Assembly (NCBI GenBank): GCA_024234595.1
Contig: JACKNZ010000011.1
Location: forward strand, 56,329 to 120,328
Origin: Moraxellaceae bacterium
Lineage (GTDB): Bacteria; Pseudomonadota; Gammaproteobacteria; Pseudomonadales; Moraxellaceae
Length of the DNA stretch: 64,000 nucleotides
Direction of reading: 5' to 3'
In this document: in pieces, positions 15,491 through 25,029 of the stretch
Layout of the letters: the number at the start of each line of letters is the position of its first letter
How positions within the stretch are numbered: position 1 is the first letter of the stretch
Program-made: the position numbers and the translations under genes
Notes under the pieces: model-generated
The model's database searches: none
Seen by the model: the letters and a program-made list of their open reading frames with translations, nothing else
Told to the model about the DNA's origin: nothing

Positions 15491-18400
15491 ATGGCATACT
15501 CATACACCGAAAAAAAACGCATCCGAAAAAACTTCGGTAAACTTCCCACTTTAATGGATGTACCCCATTTATTGGGTATCCAAGTGGATTCTTATCGTGC
15601 CTTTTTGCAAGATGGTAAAAAAGCGAAACAACGTGAAGATGTTGGCTTGCAGGCGGCTTTTAAGTCGGTTTTTCCTATTCAAAGTTATTCAGGTAATGCT
15701 GCATTAGAGTTTGTGGAATATCATTTAGGGCATCCACCGTTTGATGTGCGTGAGTGTATTTTGCGTGGTTTGACCTATGCCGCTCCGTTGCGTGTCAAAA
15801 TTCGTTTGGTGATTTATGACCGCGAAGCCTCAGTCAAAACCATTAAAGATATCCGTGAGCAAGAAGTCTATATGGGCGAAATGCCGTTAATGACGGATAA
15901 CGGTACCTTTGTGATTAACGGTACAGAACGTGTTATCGTTTCGCAATTACATCGTAGTCCAGGTGTGTTTTTTGACCATGATAAAGGCAAAACACATTCT
16001 TCTGGTAAAGTATTGTTTAATGCCCGTGTCATTCCTTACCGTGGCTCATGGTTAGACTTTGAGTTCGATGCTAAAGATTTAGTGTATGTGCGTATTGACC
16101 GTCGTCGTAAACTCTATGCCACGATTTTATTACGTGCTTTAGGTTATAACTCGGAACAAATTCTTGATATGTTCTTTGAGACAACCTCTATTCGTCACGA
16201 AAATGACACCTATAAACTGGGTTTGGTTGCTGAACGTTTACGTGGTGAAACAGCCGCTTTTGAAATTGCTACCGCTGATAAAGTAATTGTTGAAGTTGGT
16301 CGTCGTATTACGCAAAAACATATCCGTGACATTGTTAAAGCAGGTTTAACCGAGTTAGATATTCCTGCTGATTATCTGCATGGCAAAGTCTTAGCTAAAA
16401 ATGTATTACATCCAACTACGAATGAGTTAGTGTGTGAATGTAATACCGTGATTACTGCCGAAGTTTTAACCCGTTTAATGAAGGCAGGCGTACAGCAATT
16501 TGATTTGTTATACACTAACGAAATTGACAAAGGGGCATTTATTGCCGATACCTTGCGTGCTGATGCCTCGACGCGTACCGAATTAGACGCTTTAGTCGAA
16601 ATCTATCGTATGATGCGCCCTGGTGAGCCACCAACCAAAGATGCCGCCGAAGCCTTGTTCAAAAACTTGTTCTTCTCGCAAGAACGTTACGACTTATCAA
16701 ATGTAGGTCGAATGAAGTTTAATCGCCGTTTGAATCGTGAAAGCGACCGTGGTAACGGCGATAGCATGGAAAAAGACGGCGTATTGTCCAAAAAAGACAT
16801 CGTTGATGTATTAAAAACCTTGGTTGATATCCGTAACGGCAAAGGTGAGATTGACGATATTGACCACTTGGGTAACCGTCGTGTGCGTTGTGTGGGCGAA
16901 ATGACCGAAAACCAATTCCGTGTTGGTTTGGTGCGTGTTGAGCGTGCGGTTAAAGAGCGTTTAAGTTTAGCCGAAAGCGAAAACTTAATGCCTCAAGATT
17001 TAATCAATGCGAAGCCTGTGTCTGCGGCCATTAAAGAGTTCTTCGGTTCAAGCCAATTATCTCAATTTATGGATCAAAACAATCCATTGTCCGAGATTAC
17101 TCATAAACGTCGTGTTTCTGCTTTAGGTCCTGGTGGTTTAACTCGTGAGCGTGCAGGCTTTGAAGTGCGTGACGTGCATCCAACCCATTATGGTCGTGTT
17201 TGCCCCATCGAAACGCCTGAAGGTCCAAACATTGGTTTGATTAACTCTTTAGCGGTGTTTGCTCAGACAAATAACTATGGCTTTTTAGAGTCACCTTATC
17301 GCAAAGTAGTTGACGGCCAAGTACAAGATGAAATCGTTTATTTATCAGCGATTGAAGAAAGCCAATGTGTGATTGCACAAGCGGACTCTGCCGTTGATAG
17401 CGAAGGTCGTTTGGTTGACGATTTAGTCGCGATTCGCCATAAAAACGAATTTACCGTGATTGCACCCGAAAAAGTTACCCATATGGACGTGTCTCCACGT
17501 CAGGTAGTATCGGCAGCGGCCTCGTTAATTCCGTTCTTAGAACACGATGACGCGAACCGCGCCTTGATGGGTTCTAACATGCAACGTCAAGCTGTGCCAA
17601 CCTTACGTGCTGATAAACCCTTAGTTGGAACAGGCATGGAACGTTATGTGGCGCGTGACTCCGGTGTCTGCGTCACTGCCAAGCGTGGTGGGGTCATTGA
17701 TTACGTTGACGCAGCACGTATTGTTATTCGTGTTGATGAATCAGAAATGGTGGCTGGTGAAGCAGGCGTTGATATTTACAACTTAACCAAGTACACCCGT
17801 TCTAACCAAAACACTTGTATTAACCAACGTACCATTGTTAATCGTGGTGATGTCGTCGCTCGTGGTGATACCTTGGCGGATGGCCCTTCTGTTGACTTAG
17901 GCGAATTAGCCTTAGGTCAAAATATGCGCGTGGCGTTTATGCCGTGGAATGGTTACAACTTCGAAGACTCGATTTTGTTATCTGAACGTGTCGTGCAAGA
18001 AGACCGTTTTACTTCGATTCATATTCAAGAATTGTCTTGTATTGCGCGTGATACCAAATTAGGTGCTGAAGATATTACTGCGGATATTCCTAATGTTGGC
18101 GAAGCGGCTTTATCTAAACTAGATGAGTCTGGTATCGTTTATATTGGTGCCGAAGTCAACGCAGGGGATATTTTGGTGGGTAAAGTCACTCCAAAAGGTG
18201 AAACCCAACTCAGCCCCGAAGAAAAATTGTTACGTGCCATCTTTGGTGAAAAAGCATCTGACGTAAAAGACAGTTCCTTGCGTGTGCCTTCTGGTACTAA
18301 AGGAACGGTTATTGACGTACAAGTCTTTACCCGTGACGGTGTAGACAAAGACAGTCGTGCTTTAGCGATTGAGAAACAACAACTCAATGCCTATCGCAAA

Positions 18401-19585
18401 GACCTTAAAGAAGAGTATCGTATTTTTGAAGAAGCTGCGCGCAGCCGTTTGTTGTCCTTATTAAAAGGCCAAGAAGTGAATGGTGGAGCAGGTTTTAGAA
18501 AAGGCGATGTATTGTCTGAAGATAATTTAGCAGGCCTAAAATTAGACCAGTGGTTTGACATTCGTCCTGTCGAAGATGCCGTTGCAGAGCAGCTAGAGCG
18601 CGCTCAAGCCTATCTTAAAGAGCGTCAAGAAGAAATTGAAGCCAAGTTTGAAGACAAAAAACGCAAAATTACCACAGGCGATGATTTAACACACGGCGTG
18701 TTAAAAGTTGTTAAAGTGTATTTAGCGGTTAAACGTCGTATTCAACCGGGTGACAAGATGGCGGGTCGTCACGGTAACAAAGGTGTGGTCTCGGTGATTA
18801 TGCCTGTTGAAGATATGCCGTATGACGAAAATGGCGAGCCAGTTGATATTGTGTTAAATCCATTAGGTGTTCCATCACGTATGAACGTAGGACAAATTTT
18901 GGAAACGCATTTAGGCTGGGCAGCCAAAGGCTTAGGTACTAAAATTGGCAAAATGCTTGATGAGCAACGTCAAGCTGCCGAATTACGCGAGTTTATGGAT
19001 AAAATCTATAACCAAGTCGGTGGAGAGCAAGAGACATTAGACGAGTTAACTGATAACGAAGTCGTGTCCTTAGCTAAAAACCTGCGTGGTGGTGTACCGA
19101 TTGCAACGCCAGTCTTTGACGGTGCGCAAGAAACCGAAATCAAAGCTTTGTTACGTTTGGCCGACCAATCTGAAACAGGTCAGCAGTGGTTATACGATGG
19201 CCGTACAGGCGAGCGTTTTGACCGTCCTGTGACCGTCGGTTATATGTATATGCTCAAACTCAACCACTTGGTTGATGACAAGATGCACGCTCGTTCGACA
19301 GGTTCTTACTCTTTAGTCACTCAGCAGCCACTCGGTGGTAAAGCCCAGTTTGGTGGTCAGCGTTTTGGTGAGATGGAAGTCTGGGCATTAGAGGCGTATG
19401 GGGCAACTTATACCCTACAAGAAATGCTCACTGTCAAGTCCGACGATGTCAACGGCCGTACCCGCATCTACAAAAACATTGTTGATGGCGACCACCGCAT
19501 GGAGCCTGGTATGCCCGAATCCTTTAATGTATTGATTAAAGAGATTCGCTCTTTGGGTATTAACATCGAATTAGACAACGAATAA
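15491..19585 (+). CDS. rpoB: DNA-directed RNA polymerase subunit beta
   Basis: RpoB forms one half of the RNA polymerase active-site cleft. The 1364-residue protein has the rifampicin region 'SQLSQFMDQNNPLSE' (D528 corresponds to E. coli D516) with the sensitive wild-type residues, the following 'THKRRVSALGPGGL', the lineage-specific insertions of gammaproteobacterial beta, and the conserved C-terminal 'GGKAQFGGQRFGEMEVWALEAYGA'-type region that contacts beta'. Length is close to the family norm. It is separated from rpoC by 60 nt holding a perfect hairpin. Confidence 0.98.
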   Translation: MAYSYTEKKRIRKNFGKLPTLMDVPHLLGIQVDSYRAFLQDGKKAKQREDVGLQAAFKSVFPIQSYSGNAALEFVEYHLGHPPFDVRECILRGLTYAAPLRVKIRLVIYDREASVKTIKDIREQEVYMGEMPLMTDNGTFVINGTERVIVSQLHRSPGVFFDHDKGKTHSSGKVLFNARVIPYRGSWLDFEFDAKDLVYVRIDRRRKLYATILLRALGYNSEQILDMFFETTSIRHENDTYKLGLVAERLRGETAAFEIATADKVIVEVGRRITQKHIRDIVKAGLTELDIPADYLHGKVLAKNVLHPTTNELVCECNTVITAEVLTRLMKAGVQQFDLLYTNEIDKGAFIADTLRADASTRTELDALVEIYRMMRPGEPPTKDAAEALFKNLFFSQERYDLSNVGRMKFNRRLNRESDRGNGDSMEKDGVLSKKDIVDVLKTLVDIRNGKGEIDDIDHLGNRRVRCVGEMTENQFRVGLVRVERAVKERLSLAESENLMPQDLINAKPVSAAIKEFFGSSQLSQFMDQNNPLSEITHKRRVSALGPGGLTRERAGFEVRDVHPTHYGRVCPIETPEGPNIGLINSLAVFAQTNNYGFLESPYRKVVDGQVQDEIVYLSAIEESQCVIAQADSAVDSEGRLVDDLVAIRHKNEFTVIAPEKVTHMDVSPRQVVSAAASLIPFLEHDDANRALMGSNMQRQAVPTLRADKPLVGTGMERYVARDSGVCVTAKRGGVIDYVDAARIVIRVDESEMVAGEAGVDIYNLTKYTRSNQNTCINQRTIVNRGDVVARGDTLADGPSVDLGELALGQNMRVAFMPWNGYNFEDSILLSERVVQEDRFTSIHIQELSCIARDTKLGAEDITADIPNVGEAALSKLDESGIVYIGAEVNAGDILVGKVTPKGETQLSPEEKLLRAIFGEKASDVKDSSLRVPSGTKGTVIDVQVFTRDGVDKDSRALAIEKQQLNAYRKDLKEEYRIFEEAARSRLLSLLKGQEVNGGAGFRKGDVLSEDNLAGLKLDQWFDIRPVEDAVAEQLERAQAYLKERQEEIEAKFEDKKRKITTGDDLTHGVLKVVKVYLAVKRRIQPGDKMAGRHGNKGVVSVIMPVEDMPYDENGEPVDIVLNPLGVPSRMNVGQILETHLGWAAKGLGTKIGKMLDEQRQAAELREFMDKIYNQVGGEQETLDELTDNEVVSLAKNLRGGVPIATPVFDGAQETEIKALLRLADQSETGQQWLYDGRTGERFDRPVTVGYMYMLKLNHLVDDKMHARSTGSYSLVTQQPLGGKAQFGGQRFGEMEVWALEAYGATYTLQEMLTVKSDDVNGRTRIYKNIVDGDHRMEPGMPESFNVLIKEIRSLGINIELDNE

Positions 19586-19598
19586 GCATCACAATCCG

Positions 19599-19624
19599 CA
19601 AGATAGGTGACGACACCTATCTTG
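19599..19624 (+). other. Perfect stem-loop in the rpoB-rpoC junction
   Basis: CAAGATAGGTG (19599-19609) pairs perfectly with CACCTATCTTG (19614-19624) around the tetraloop ACGA. No T-tract follows, so it is not an intrinsic terminator. It ends 8 nt before the rpoC ribosome-binding site GGAG (19633-19636). It could be an RNase III site or a translational control element. Confidence 0.75.
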
Positions 19625-19645
19625 TGCTTTGCTGGAGATACCGCC

Positions 19646-22600
19646 TTGAAAGACTTGCTAAATATGTTGCAAAACCAAGGAAAAGAAGTCGAGTTCGACC
19701 GCATCCGTATTGGTCTTGCCTCTCCCGACATGATTCGTTCTTGGTCTTATGGTGAAGTTAAAAAGCCAGAAACCATCAACTATCGTACCTTTAAGCCAGA
19801 GCGCGAAGGTTTGTTCTGTGCCAAAATCTTTGGTCCTATCAAAGATTATGAATGTTTGTGTGGCAAATATAAGCGCATGAAGTTTCGCGGTATTATCTGC
19901 GAAAAGTGTGGCGTTGAAGTCACTTTAACCAAAGTTCGCCGTGAACGTATGGGGCATATCGAATTAGCCTCACCCACCGCCCATATTTGGTTTTTAAAAT
20001 CTTTACCAAGCCGTATTGGTTTGTTGCTGGATATGACCTTGCGTGATATTGAGCGTGTTTTATATTTTGAAAGCTTTGTGGTTATCGAACCGGGTATGAC
20101 ACCTTTAGAAAAAGGTCAGTTATTATCGGACGAAGATTACTACACCGCCTTAGAAGAATACGGCGATGAATTTGATGCCAAAATGGGTGCGGAAGCGGTT
20201 CAAGCCTTGTTAAAAGACATTGATTTGGCTGCCGAAGTTGAGCGTTTGCGCGAAGAAATTCCTAATACAGGCTCCGAAACTAAACTCAAAAAGCTTTCTA
20301 AGCGTTTAAAATTAGTAGAGTCATTTTTATCCTCTGGCAACAAACCAGAATGGATGGTAATGACCGTATTGCCAGTATTGCCACCCGATTTACGTCCTTT
20401 AGTGCCGTTGGATGGTGGTCGTTTTGCCACCTCTGACCTTAACGATTTGTATCGTCGCGTTATCAATCGTAATAACCGACTCAAGCGTTTATTAGAGTTA
20501 AGTGCGCCCGATATTATTGTGCGTAACGAAAAGCGGATGCTGCAAGAAGCGGTTGATGCCTTATTAGATAATGGTCGTCGTGGCCGTGCGATTACTGGCA
20601 GCAACAAACGTCCGTTAAAATCCTTAGCCGATATGATTAAGGGTAAACAAGGTCGTTTCCGTCAAAACTTGCTCGGTAAGCGTGTTGACTACTCAGGTCG
20701 TTCGGTTATCGTGGTTGGCCCAACCTTACGTTTGCATCAGTGCGGTTTGCCCAAAAAAATGGCTTTAGAGTTATTCAAGCCCTTCATTTTTGCTAAATTA
20801 GAAAGCAAAGGTTTGGCTACCACCATCAAAGCGGCCAAAAAAATGGTTGAGCGTGAAACAGCAGAAGTGTGGGACATCCTCGCTGATGTGATTCGCGAAC
20901 ATCCTGTGATGCTCAACCGTGCGCCAACTTTGCACCGTTTAGGCTTACAAGCCTTTGAGCCAGTGCTAATTGAAGGTAAAGCAATTCAGCTGCATCCTTT
21001 GGTGTGTACCGCGTTTAACGCCGACTTCGACGGTGACCAAATGGCGGTACACGTACCGTTGACCTTAGAAGCACAGTTAGAAGCGCGTGCTTTAATGATG
21101 TCCACCAATAACATCTTATCGCCAGCTAACGGTGAACCGATTATTGTACCGTCTCAAGACGTGGTCTTGGGCTTGTATTACATTTCGCGTGACGCAATAA
21201 ATGCCAAAGGCGAAGGCATGGTGTTTGCCGATTTTGCCGAAGTGACGCGTGCCTTAGCTAACAAAGCAGTTGCGATTCATGCCCGTATCAAAGTACGCGT
21301 TCGTGAAGTGACCATTGATGAGCAAGGTAATCGCCATGAGCGCAAATTCCTAGCAGATACCACACCAGGTCGCTGCATGTTGTGGAATATTGTGCCAGAA
21401 GGTTTGCCCTATAGTGTTATCAATCAACCGATGACCAAGAAAAATATCTCTAAGTTAATCAATACCTGTTATCGGGTGTTGGGCTTAAAAGATACAGTGA
21501 TTTTTGCTGACCAACTGATGTACTTAGGTTTCCGTCAAGCCACTTATTCGGGTGTGTCGGTTGGTATGGAAGACATGGTTATTCCTGCCGAAAAAGAAAC
21601 CATTATTGCCAGTGCCGAAGAAGAAGTACGCGAAATCGAAGGTCAATTTGGTGCAGGTTTGGTAACAGGCCAAGAACGCTACAACAAAGTGGTTGATATT
21701 TGGTCTCGTACTAACGAACGTGTTGCTAAGGCGATGATGGATAATTTATCCAAAGAAAAAGTCGCCAATAAGCAAGGGGTTGAGGAAGAACAAAAATCCT
21801 TTAACTCTATCTTTATTATGGCCGACTCTGGTGCGCGTGGTAGCGCGGCTCAGATTCGTCAGTTGGCGGGTATGCGTGGTTTGATGGCCAAGCCCGACGG
21901 TTCGATTATCGAAACCCCGATTAAAGCCAACTTCCGCGAAGGTTTGACCGTTCTCCAGTACTTTATTTCGACCCACGGTGCGCGTAAAGGTTTGGCCGAT
22001 ACCGCCTTAAAAACCGCTAACTCGGGTTATTTAACCCGTCGTTTGGTTGACGTGGCACAAGACCTTGTGATTACTGAGCCAGATTGTGGTACTAGCGATG
22101 GTTTAATGATGACCCCTTTAATTCAAGGTGGTGATATTGTTGAGCCTTTACGTGAGCGTGTTTTAGGCCGTGTTGTTGCGGTTGATGTGCTTGCCCCTAA
22201 TACAGAAGATGTATTAGCCGAAGCGGGTACTTTGTTGGATGAGCAATGGGTCGAAAAATTAGAGTTGGCAGGTGTGGATGAGGTGGTTGTTCGCTCCACT
22301 ATTACCTGTAAAACACGTTTTGGTGTGTGCTCTAAGTGCTATGGTCGTGATTTGGCACGCGGTCACCAAGTTAATATTGGTGAATCTGTGGGTGTTATGG
22401 CGGCACAATCTATTGGTGAGCCAGGGACACAGTTAACGATGCGTACCTTCCACATCGGTGGTGCGGCTAGCCGAGCTTCTGCCATCAGCAATGTGACGGT
22501 ACGTAACAGCGAAGGCACGATTCGTTTCCACAATATCAAATTAGTTCAACACGCCAATGGCAACTTGGTTGCGGTGTCGCGTTCGGGTGAAATTGGTATT

Positions 22601-23887
22601 GCCGACAATCGTGGACGTGAGCGTGAGCGTTATAAGCTGCCCTACGGTGCAGTGATTACGGTTAAAGATGGCCAAGAAGTTAAGGCTAATCAAATCGTTG
22701 CCACATGGGATCCACATACCCATCCGATTATTACCGAAGTAGCAGGTCGTGTGAAGTTTGTGCATATGGATGAAGGCATTACTGTACGCCATCAAACAGA
22801 CGAACAAACAGGTTTAACTAACATCGAAATTATTGATGCTAAAGACCGTCCAGCCGCAGGTAAAGAGTTGCGTCCAGCGATTGCCTTGGTTGATGTTAAT
22901 GACAATTACATTCGCCTTAAAGATTCTGATCAACCTGTTCAGTACTTCTTGCCAGCGGCTGCGATTACCAACTTGCAAGATGGTGCAACGGTTGGTGTCG
23001 GTGATGTTATCGGCCGTATTCCACAAGAATCGTCCAAAACGCGTGACATCACGGGTGGTTTGCCACGTGTTGCTGACCTGTTTGAAGCGCGTAAGCCTAA
23101 AGACCATGCAATTTTGGCCGAAAGAAGTGGTGTGGTTTCCTTTGGTAAAGAGACAAAAGGTAAACATCGTTTAACGATTACGCCAGATGATGGTGCTGAA
23201 CCTTACGAAGAATTGATTCCAAAATGGCGTCAAATTAACGTCTTCGAAGGTGAGCGTGTGCAAAAGGGTGAGGTCATTTCCGATGGTCCACAAAACCCAC
23301 ACGACATCTTACGTCTCAAAGGCGAAACAGCATTGGCAACCTATATTGTTAACGAAGTACAAGACGTATATCGTTTACAAGGCGTAAAAATCAATGATAA
23401 GCATATTGAAGTGATTATTCGTCAAATGTTGCGTAAAGTTGAGATTTTGGATGGTGGTGACTCGTCCTTTATTAAAGGTGAGCAAGGTGAATATGCGCGT
23501 GTGGTCGAAGAAAACACAGCATTGGATGCTGAAGGTAAAATTCCAGCCAAGTTTGAACGCTTGTTAATGGGTATTACCAAAGCCTCCTTGGCTACTGACT
23601 CCTTTATCTCAGCAGCCTCCTTCCAAGAGACAACCCGTGTCTTGACCGAAGCAGCGGTCACAGGCAAAGAAGACGATTTACGTGGTCTCAAAGAAAACGT
23701 GGTTGTTGGTCGTCTGATTCCAGCAGGGACAGGTTTTGCTTATCATGCCGAACGCCGTCGTCAACGCTTAGAAGCCTTAGCTCCTGAGACAAAAGTGGCC
23801 GAAAGTGATGATTTAGCAAGTCGTGCTGACCTTGAAAAAGAAGCAGCCGCGCAAGCGTTGTTAGATGCTTTTAGTCAAGACCAGTAA
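19646..23887 (+). CDS. rpoC: DNA-directed RNA polymerase subunit beta'
   Basis: RpoC carries the catalytic magnesium site. The TTG at 19646 is chosen as start: it has GGAG 9 nt upstream, gives the family N-terminus 'LKDLLNML', and puts the catalytic motif NADFDGDQ at D460, D462 and D464, the same numbering as E. coli. An in-frame GTG at 19607 lies inside the hairpin and is rejected. The 1413-residue protein has the N-terminal zinc ribbon (CLCG...CEKCG, near residues 70-88), the second zinc site 'CKTRFGVCSKCYG' near residue 888, and a normal C-terminus. Confidence 0.98.
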   Translation: MKDLLNMLQNQGKEVEFDRIRIGLASPDMIRSWSYGEVKKPETINYRTFKPEREGLFCAKIFGPIKDYECLCGKYKRMKFRGIICEKCGVEVTLTKVRRERMGHIELASPTAHIWFLKSLPSRIGLLLDMTLRDIERVLYFESFVVIEPGMTPLEKGQLLSDEDYYTALEEYGDEFDAKMGAEAVQALLKDIDLAAEVERLREEIPNTGSETKLKKLSKRLKLVESFLSSGNKPEWMVMTVLPVLPPDLRPLVPLDGGRFATSDLNDLYRRVINRNNRLKRLLELSAPDIIVRNEKRMLQEAVDALLDNGRRGRAITGSNKRPLKSLADMIKGKQGRFRQNLLGKRVDYSGRSVIVVGPTLRLHQCGLPKKMALELFKPFIFAKLESKGLATTIKAAKKMVERETAEVWDILADVIREHPVMLNRAPTLHRLGLQAFEPVLIEGKAIQLHPLVCTAFNADFDGDQMAVHVPLTLEAQLEARALMMSTNNILSPANGEPIIVPSQDVVLGLYYISRDAINAKGEGMVFADFAEVTRALANKAVAIHARIKVRVREVTIDEQGNRHERKFLADTTPGRCMLWNIVPEGLPYSVINQPMTKKNISKLINTCYRVLGLKDTVIFADQLMYLGFRQATYSGVSVGMEDMVIPAEKETIIASAEEEVREIEGQFGAGLVTGQERYNKVVDIWSRTNERVAKAMMDNLSKEKVANKQGVEEEQKSFNSIFIMADSGARGSAAQIRQLAGMRGLMAKPDGSIIETPIKANFREGLTVLQYFISTHGARKGLADTALKTANSGYLTRRLVDVAQDLVITEPDCGTSDGLMMTPLIQGGDIVEPLRERVLGRVVAVDVLAPNTEDVLAEAGTLLDEQWVEKLELAGVDEVVVRSTITCKTRFGVCSKCYGRDLARGHQVNIGESVGVMAAQSIGEPGTQLTMRTFHIGGAASRASAISNVTVRNSEGTIRFHNIKLVQHANGNLVAVSRSGEIGIADNRGRERERYKLPYGAVITVKDGQEVKANQIVATWDPHTHPIITEVAGRVKFVHMDEGITVRHQTDEQTGLTNIEIIDAKDRPAAGKELRPAIALVDVNDNYIRLKDSDQPVQYFLPAAAITNLQDGATVGVGDVIGRIPQESSKTRDITGGLPRVADLFEARKPKDHAILAERSGVVSFGKETKGKHRLTITPDDGAEPYEELIPKWRQINVFEGERVQKGEVISDGPQNPHDILRLKGETALATYIVNEVQDVYRLQGVKINDKHIEVIIRQMLRKVEILDGGDSSFIKGEQGEYARVVEENTALDAEGKIPAKFERLLMGITKASLATDSFISAASFQETTRVLTEAAVTGKEDDLRGLKENVVVGRLIPAGTGFAYHAERRRQRLEALAPETKVAESDDLASRADLEKEAAAQALLDAFSQDQ

Positions 23888-23910
23888 CAAGATTAGCATA
23901 CGCTAAATTA

Positions 23911-23945
23911 AAGCCCTCATTACTTTAGTGCTGAGGGCTTTTTTC
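23911..23945 (+). terminator. Intrinsic terminator after rpoC
   Basis: AAGCCCTCA (23911-23919) pairs with TGAGGGCTT (23932-23940) and is followed by TTTTC. It ends the rpoBC transcript. Confidence 0.85.
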
Positions 23946-23949
23946 TTGC

Positions 23950-23978
23950 TTGACGATTGCATTTTCACTCCCTAAAAT
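23950..23978 (+). promoter_or_regulatory. Promoter of the str operon
   Basis: TTGACG (23950-23955) and TAAAAT (23973-23978) are separated by 17 nt, a near-consensus sigma70 promoter immediately after the rpoC terminator. The predicted transcript begins near 23985. Confidence 0.8.
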
Positions 23979-23983
23979 ATGAC

Positions 23984-24042
23984 ACCCTCAAAAAAGTCTA
24001 TGTGCAAGTCACATGGTCGTACATGAGGGTTTTGTTTTTTTT
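23984..24042 (+). promoter_or_regulatory. rpsL leader stem-loop with U-tract (candidate attenuator)
   Basis: ACCCTCA (23984-23990) pairs with TGAGGGT (24024-24030); nested inside, ATGTG (24000-24004) pairs with CACAT (24010-24014). The right arm is followed by T3-G-T8. The structure starts at the predicted 5' end of the str transcript and ends just before the rpsL ribosome-binding site, so it could act as an attenuator or as a 5' stabilising stem. Confidence 0.55.
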
Positions 24043-24060
24043 ACGGGAGAGCGTGCCGCT

Positions 24061-24435
24061 ATGGCAACAACAAATCAACTGATTCGCAAGGGACGTACAA
24101 CCCTTGTCGAAAAATCTAAAGTTCCAGCACTACAAGCCTGTCCGCAGCGCCGTGGTGTTTGTACACGTGTTTATACTACTACTCCAAAAAAGCCAAACTC
24201 TGCGTTGCGTAAAGTTTGCCGTGTGCGTTTAACTTCTGGTTTTGAAGTGTCATCGTACATTGGTGGTGAAGGCCACAACTTGCAAGAGCATAGTGTGGTG
24301 TTGATTCGTGGTGGTCGTGTTAAAGACTTACCAGGTGTGCGTTATCACACTGTTCGTGGTTCATTAGACTGTGCTGGCGTGAAAAATCGTCAACAAAGCC
24401 GTTCTAAATACGGTGCTAAACGTCCTAAGAAATAA
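24061..24435 (+). CDS. rpsL: 30S ribosomal protein S12
   Basis: S12 sits at the decoding centre and controls accuracy. The 124-residue protein has the loop 'TTTPKKPNSALRK' (Lys43 and Lys44 with Met as 1) and 'RGGRVKDLPGVRYH', both with wild-type, streptomycin-sensitive residues. The ATG at 24061, preceded by GGGAGAG, gives the family N-terminus 'MATTNQLIRKGR'; an upstream in-frame start at 24013 falls in the leader structure and is rejected. Confidence 0.98.
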   Translation: MATTNQLIRKGRTTLVEKSKVPALQACPQRRGVCTRVYTTTPKKPNSALRKVCRVRLTSGFEVSSYIGGEGHNLQEHSVVLIRGGRVKDLPGVRYHTVRGSLDCAGVKNRQQSRSKYGAKRPKK

Positions 24436-24507
24436 GTTTCTTATGATGTAAGTAAGGCTGGACATTAAGTTCCAGACATCCCCTGAAGTTATTATTAGGT
24501 TATTGAT

Positions 24508-24978
24508 ATGCCAAGAAGACGCGTTGTCGCAGCCAGAGAAATTCTGCCTGATCCAAAATTTAAAAGCCAAACTGTTGCTAAATTTATTAACCATGTCATG
24601 GAAAGTGGTAAAAAATCGGTTGCAGAAGGTATCGTATATGGTGCTTTAGAGCGTGTAGTCCAAAAAGGTAAAAACGACCCAGTACGTTTTTTTGAAGATA
24701 CACTCGAAAAAGTACGCCCAATGGTTGAAGTAAAAGCGCGTCGTGTAGGTGGTGCAACTTACCAAGTGCCTATGGAAGTACGTCCCTCCCGTCGTACAGC
24801 CTTAGCCATGCGCTGGTTGGTTGATGCGGCCGCAAAACGTAGTGAAAAAACCATGGCTTTGCGTTTGGCAGGCGAATTATTAGATGCTTACGAAGGCAAA
24901 GGTGCTGCTATTAAGAAGCGTGAAGATGTGCATCGTATGGCAGAAGCAAATAAAGCTTTCTCTCACTACCGTTTCTAA
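24508..24978 (+). CDS. rpsG: 30S ribosomal protein S7
   Basis: S7 nucleates assembly of the 30S head and in E. coli represses the str operon by binding the rpsL-rpsG spacer. The 156-residue protein starts with 'MPRRRVVAAREILPDPKF' and contains 'MALRLAGELLDA'. The 72-nt spacer upstream could hold the S7 site, though I cannot define it. fusA follows after 51 nt. Confidence 0.98.
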   Translation: MPRRRVVAAREILPDPKFKSQTVAKFINHVMESGKKSVAEGIVYGALERVVQKGKNDPVRFFEDTLEKVRPMVEVKARRVGGATYQVPMEVRPSRRTALAMRWLVDAAAKRSEKTMALRLAGELLDAYEGKGAAIKKREDVHRMAEANKAFSHYRF

Positions 24979-25029
24979 TTTACAAGGCTTGTTTGAGAAT
25001 CAAGCAGGCCTTTGCGTGAGGATATAATC

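Noticed and set aside
19607..19645. GTG at 19607 as the rpoC start
   Set aside because: It falls inside the hairpin stem, lacks a ribosome-binding site, and would add 13 residues that the family does not have.
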